DNA from: Salminus brasiliensis
Taxonomy: Eukaryota; Chordata; Actinopteri; Characiformes; Bryconidae
Length of the DNA: 64,000 nt
Reading direction: 5' to 3'
Assembly: GCF_030463535.1 (NCBI RefSeq)
Contig: NC_132878.1
Location: 90,071,507 to 90,135,506 of the forward strand
Shown one piece after another: positions 41,450 through 64,000 of this stretch (position 1 is the first letter of the stretch; every line of letters begins with the position of its first letter). Position numbers and translations under genes: made by a program. The notes under the pieces were generated by a model. It made no database searches. It was given only the letters and a program-made list of their open reading frames with translations, and was not told where the DNA came from.

Positions 41450-41720
41450 ATTACACTGCTGGTGGAAACGGAAGCTCCACGCGCAGGAGCACGTGACGAA
41501 CGGAGGCGTGTCGCACTTGCAGGCAACTGAGCTACGTGCGAGACAGCGCGCGCGCCTCTGCGCACACTCTCAGACCCTCCTCTGATGAGCAGAAAGAGGA
41601 AGAGAGGGCGGGTCACTGCGGTTTAACCCACTATGAGCAACAGCAGTGGAAACCTACACTTTTCAGGAAGAGCATCCGCTGGCGTCCTGCAACAGCGCGC
41701 CCCCGTGTGGCAGCACCCAA
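41450..41720. promoter_or_regulatory. CpG-rich patch with CTCF-like motif
   Basis: CpG dinucleotides are dense (cgcgcgcgcctctgcgc and others) in otherwise AT-rich DNA between atp4a and gapdhs. At 41695-41713 the minus strand reads CTGCCACACGGGGGCGCGC, close to the CTCF consensus. No exon is recognisable. It may be an insulator or an orphan promoter; this is inference. Confidence 0.35.
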
Positions 41721-41739
41721 CACGACCACAGTATTGATT

Positions 41740-42070
41740 AAAGGGCCCATCCCTGCTGAAAACGCCAGCTCCAGGCCAGCTTGTGCTGGTAGCTGGTTTC
41801 AGATGGTTTAAGCAGATCAAGGTGGTTGAAAAAAGCTGGTTGTCCAGGCGACAACATATATACCCTATAGCTACTGGTAAACCTACTGGTTAACTGGTGT
41901 ATGTTTTTATTTGAGTAGATGGACGACAAAGCTGGTCGTCAAGCTGGACATACTGCCTGGACATAAGCCTTGGTTAAGTTGGTTGACCAGTTTGGTCAAG
42001 CAGGTCATTCTATTGGTCAACTGGCTTAGTCATACTGGTTGATTAGCTTGAAAGACCAGCAAAACCATCA
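41740..42070. repeat. Degenerate CTGGT / CCAGC minisatellite-like element
   Basis: Blocks of agctggt, actggtt and gaccagc in both orientations fill this stretch, as in the fold-back type repeats known from fish. No coding. Confidence 0.6.
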
Positions 42071-42164
42071 AACTTGCACCAAGATGTTAGTAGATCCAGC
42101 AGATCCTTTCCATCCCTGCAAGTTGTGAGGTGGATCTTCTTGCCTCCATGAATCACATCAAACC

Positions 42165-42325
42165 TCAGGTTTACTGGCTGTCATTTTTTGGACCACTTTT
42201 GGTAGGAGATGTTCTGACCCATTTGGCTCTTGTCAAAGTGGCTCAGATTTTTAGGCTTGGCCATTTTTCCTGCTTTTAAAAACATCACCTTCGTGAACTG
42301 ACTGCCCACTTGCTGCCTAATACAC
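42165..42325 (-). mobile_element. Tc1-like transposon 5' fragment (inverted)
   Basis: Contains tggctcttgtcaaagtggct, ccatttttcctgctttt and acttgctgcctaata, the start of the transposase region of the same family as 40195-40485 but in the opposite orientation. Confidence 0.65.
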
Positions 42326-42735
42326 AATATGGACAAAAGTATTGGGACACCTCATTCATAGCTTATTCATTGTTTCTTCTGAAATCCAAAGTATTAAAAA
42401 AAGAGTGTATCCAGCCTTTGTTGGAGCAACTGTCCAGGGAAGGCTTTCTACTACTTCATTCAATTGCTGTGAGGTTTTGATGGATGATATGTTAGATGAT
42501 CATCATCCCACCTCAAACTCAACATCTCAACTCATCAAAAGTTGTAGATGGGGCACCATCCATCATTCCAACACAGTTCCACTGGTTCTTATACTCCAGT
42601 GTCTAGCTTTAGGCATGGTGCCAATAGGTTCTGCTGTTGTTTAAACATTTGCACATCTGTGTCAGCAATGGGTGCAAATTGAAATAGCTGAATGCATTCA
42701 TTAGAAGGGGTGTCCACAAACATTTGGATATATAG
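42323..42735. mobile_element. TA-flanked MITE, copy 5
   Basis: It starts cacaatatggacaaaagtat and ends gtgtccacaaacatttggat then atatag, with TA on both sides (42321-42322 and 42736-42737). It lies directly beside the Tc1 fragment. Confidence 0.85.
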
Positions 42736-43562
42736 TAAACAGTGAGTGTATGTATATCCCAATGCTTGACGGCTTGACAGTAAAATCAGATATTGTTATA
42801 TTTACTTACCTGTCAGTGGCTATTGCTAACTATTATTATTATAATAAATAGTATATATATATGTACCAGACGTCTTTAGTTTTCTCTAGTTTTAAAGAGA
42901 TTTTGGGTGTAGGAAACTGTCCTCACAACATTCTGTCTTCATTTGTATTTTTCAGGACAGAGCAACAATTTTGGGAGATCAATATGCCTTTATTTATTAA
43001 GTGTCTTCTTCCAGACATTATAATAGGAATCAGAATGTGCAATGGCCTCAAAATACTGTGGTGCAGTGCAGTAACACAGTTCCTACACTGATTTTATGTA
43101 GACAACAGGGTGGTAAATTAAACGTCAAAGCCTAATTTACTTATATTGCAACAGACTAGCTTTAAGTTGTTAACCAATAACGTCCCTACAATGGTTCCCT
43201 AAAAAGGCCCACTAAAAAGGCCCCTTCTTTCCCAGAATCTACATAAACTTTCAGTTTTTAGTCCATTTTTAAAGCCCTGGCAGTTTGCTGCCTAATATTG
43301 TACTATTTAAGTTTACAGGACTTTGTGCCATTGCAAATTATTCTATAGACTTAAATGTTAATAAATACAATGGAAAAATGGGAGTGTTCTAAAACTTTTG
43401 ACCGGTAGGGTACATATATATATATTTTAGTCTTGCCCATTAATCTTGAGGCAAAACAGATCCATACACATACAGCAGCCTATTAAAATCTATGGAATAT
43501 AGAGTGATAAAAATAATTAGTAAATAAGCCTCACAGGGAAGATTAAGAGTGTAATATAACAT

Positions 43563-43568
43563 TTTATT
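43563..43568 (-). terminator. atp4a: Candidate polyadenylation signal of atp4a
   Basis: AATAAA on the minus strand about 300 nt past the atp4a stop codon, inside otherwise non-coding DNA. Confidence 0.5.
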
Positions 43569-43868
43569 AATAAAAACAATTGATTAAAATAATGTACATG
43601 CATCTTATGTCTCACGTCTCACCCACCTTCCACATCAGTTGCCAATATTATTATATTGCTTAGTACATTCATTTTTCTCCAGTACTTTCCCTTTCAGCAA
43701 AAAGGTATGTAGGCCTAGGCAGTTGATCACTCTGTGATTATATAATAAGAAATAGCAATATCAGGACAGTTAAAGACATTTAGGGCACAATATAAAAATA
43801 ATTCACGGTCATTTAAAGAAGGCAGGAAAAATCATCGCCATTCTCCAGTGTGAAATGACCATGCTTGC

Positions 43869-64000
<20,132 letters not shown>

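Noticed and set aside
40473-41530. Three overlapping plus-strand open frames of 283-306 codons (YLSIYLS-type)
   Set aside because: They are translations of the TATC array; all frames are open because the repeat lacks stops. No protein family, no codon signature.

Overview
The window is nuclear DNA of a ray-finned (teleost) fish. Three things show this: a fish-type NLR immune gene with FISNA-NACHT, leucine-rich repeats and a C-terminal B30.2 domain; intron-rich vertebrate genes with canonical splice sites; and many fish-type SINE, Tc1/mariner and LTR relics. An apparently intact gastric proton pump gene (atp4a) implies a species with an acid-secreting stomach, so not a cyprinid. A stomach-bearing otophysan such as a characiform or catfish fits the repeats, but I cannot name the species.

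All three genes, and one gene relic, lie on the minus strand. (1) 1.2-2.8 kb: the broken 3' end of an NLR gene (two LRR exon relics and an LRR exon fused into a B30.2 exon). (2) 6.0-22.4 kb, with a possible 5' UTR and ISRE-bearing promoter near 23.4-23.5 kb: a large NLR gene. I could assemble it exon by exon with every splice phase matching, giving about 1,815 codons. In protein order it has four repeats of a two-exon module (a short RPASP-type exon plus a B-box-type exon), a PYD-like exon, FISNA-NACHT, six LRR exons, a 47-nt linker exon and B30.2. The module array lies in near-identical tandem genomic units of about 1.5-1.66 kb. Three of the four B-box copies have lost two zinc ligands but stay in frame. 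(3) 26.4-39.6 kb: gapdhs, a complete 335-residue glyceraldehyde-3-phosphate dehydrogenase in ten coding exons plus a distant 5' UTR exon under a TATA/CRE promoter. (4) 43.6 kb to beyond the right edge: atp4a, the catalytic subunit of the gastric H+/K+-ATPase. The last 19 exons (895 residues) are here; roughly the first 140 residues lie outside.

gapdhs next to atp4a matches the GAPDHS-TMEM147-ATP4A neighbourhood I recall from human 19q13, except that no TMEM147-like coding sequence is visible between them. That 4-kb gap holds an 0.8-kb GATA/TATC array, Tc1 relics, a MITE and a CpG-rich patch with a CTCF-like motif.

The introns and spacers are rich in transposons: a family of 0.4-kb TA-flanked MITEs (five copies plus one remnant), a solo LTR with a 5-bp target duplication inside atp4a, LINE and Tc1 relics, several SINE-like elements and microsatellites. 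I found no CRISPR array, rRNA or convincing tRNA gene.
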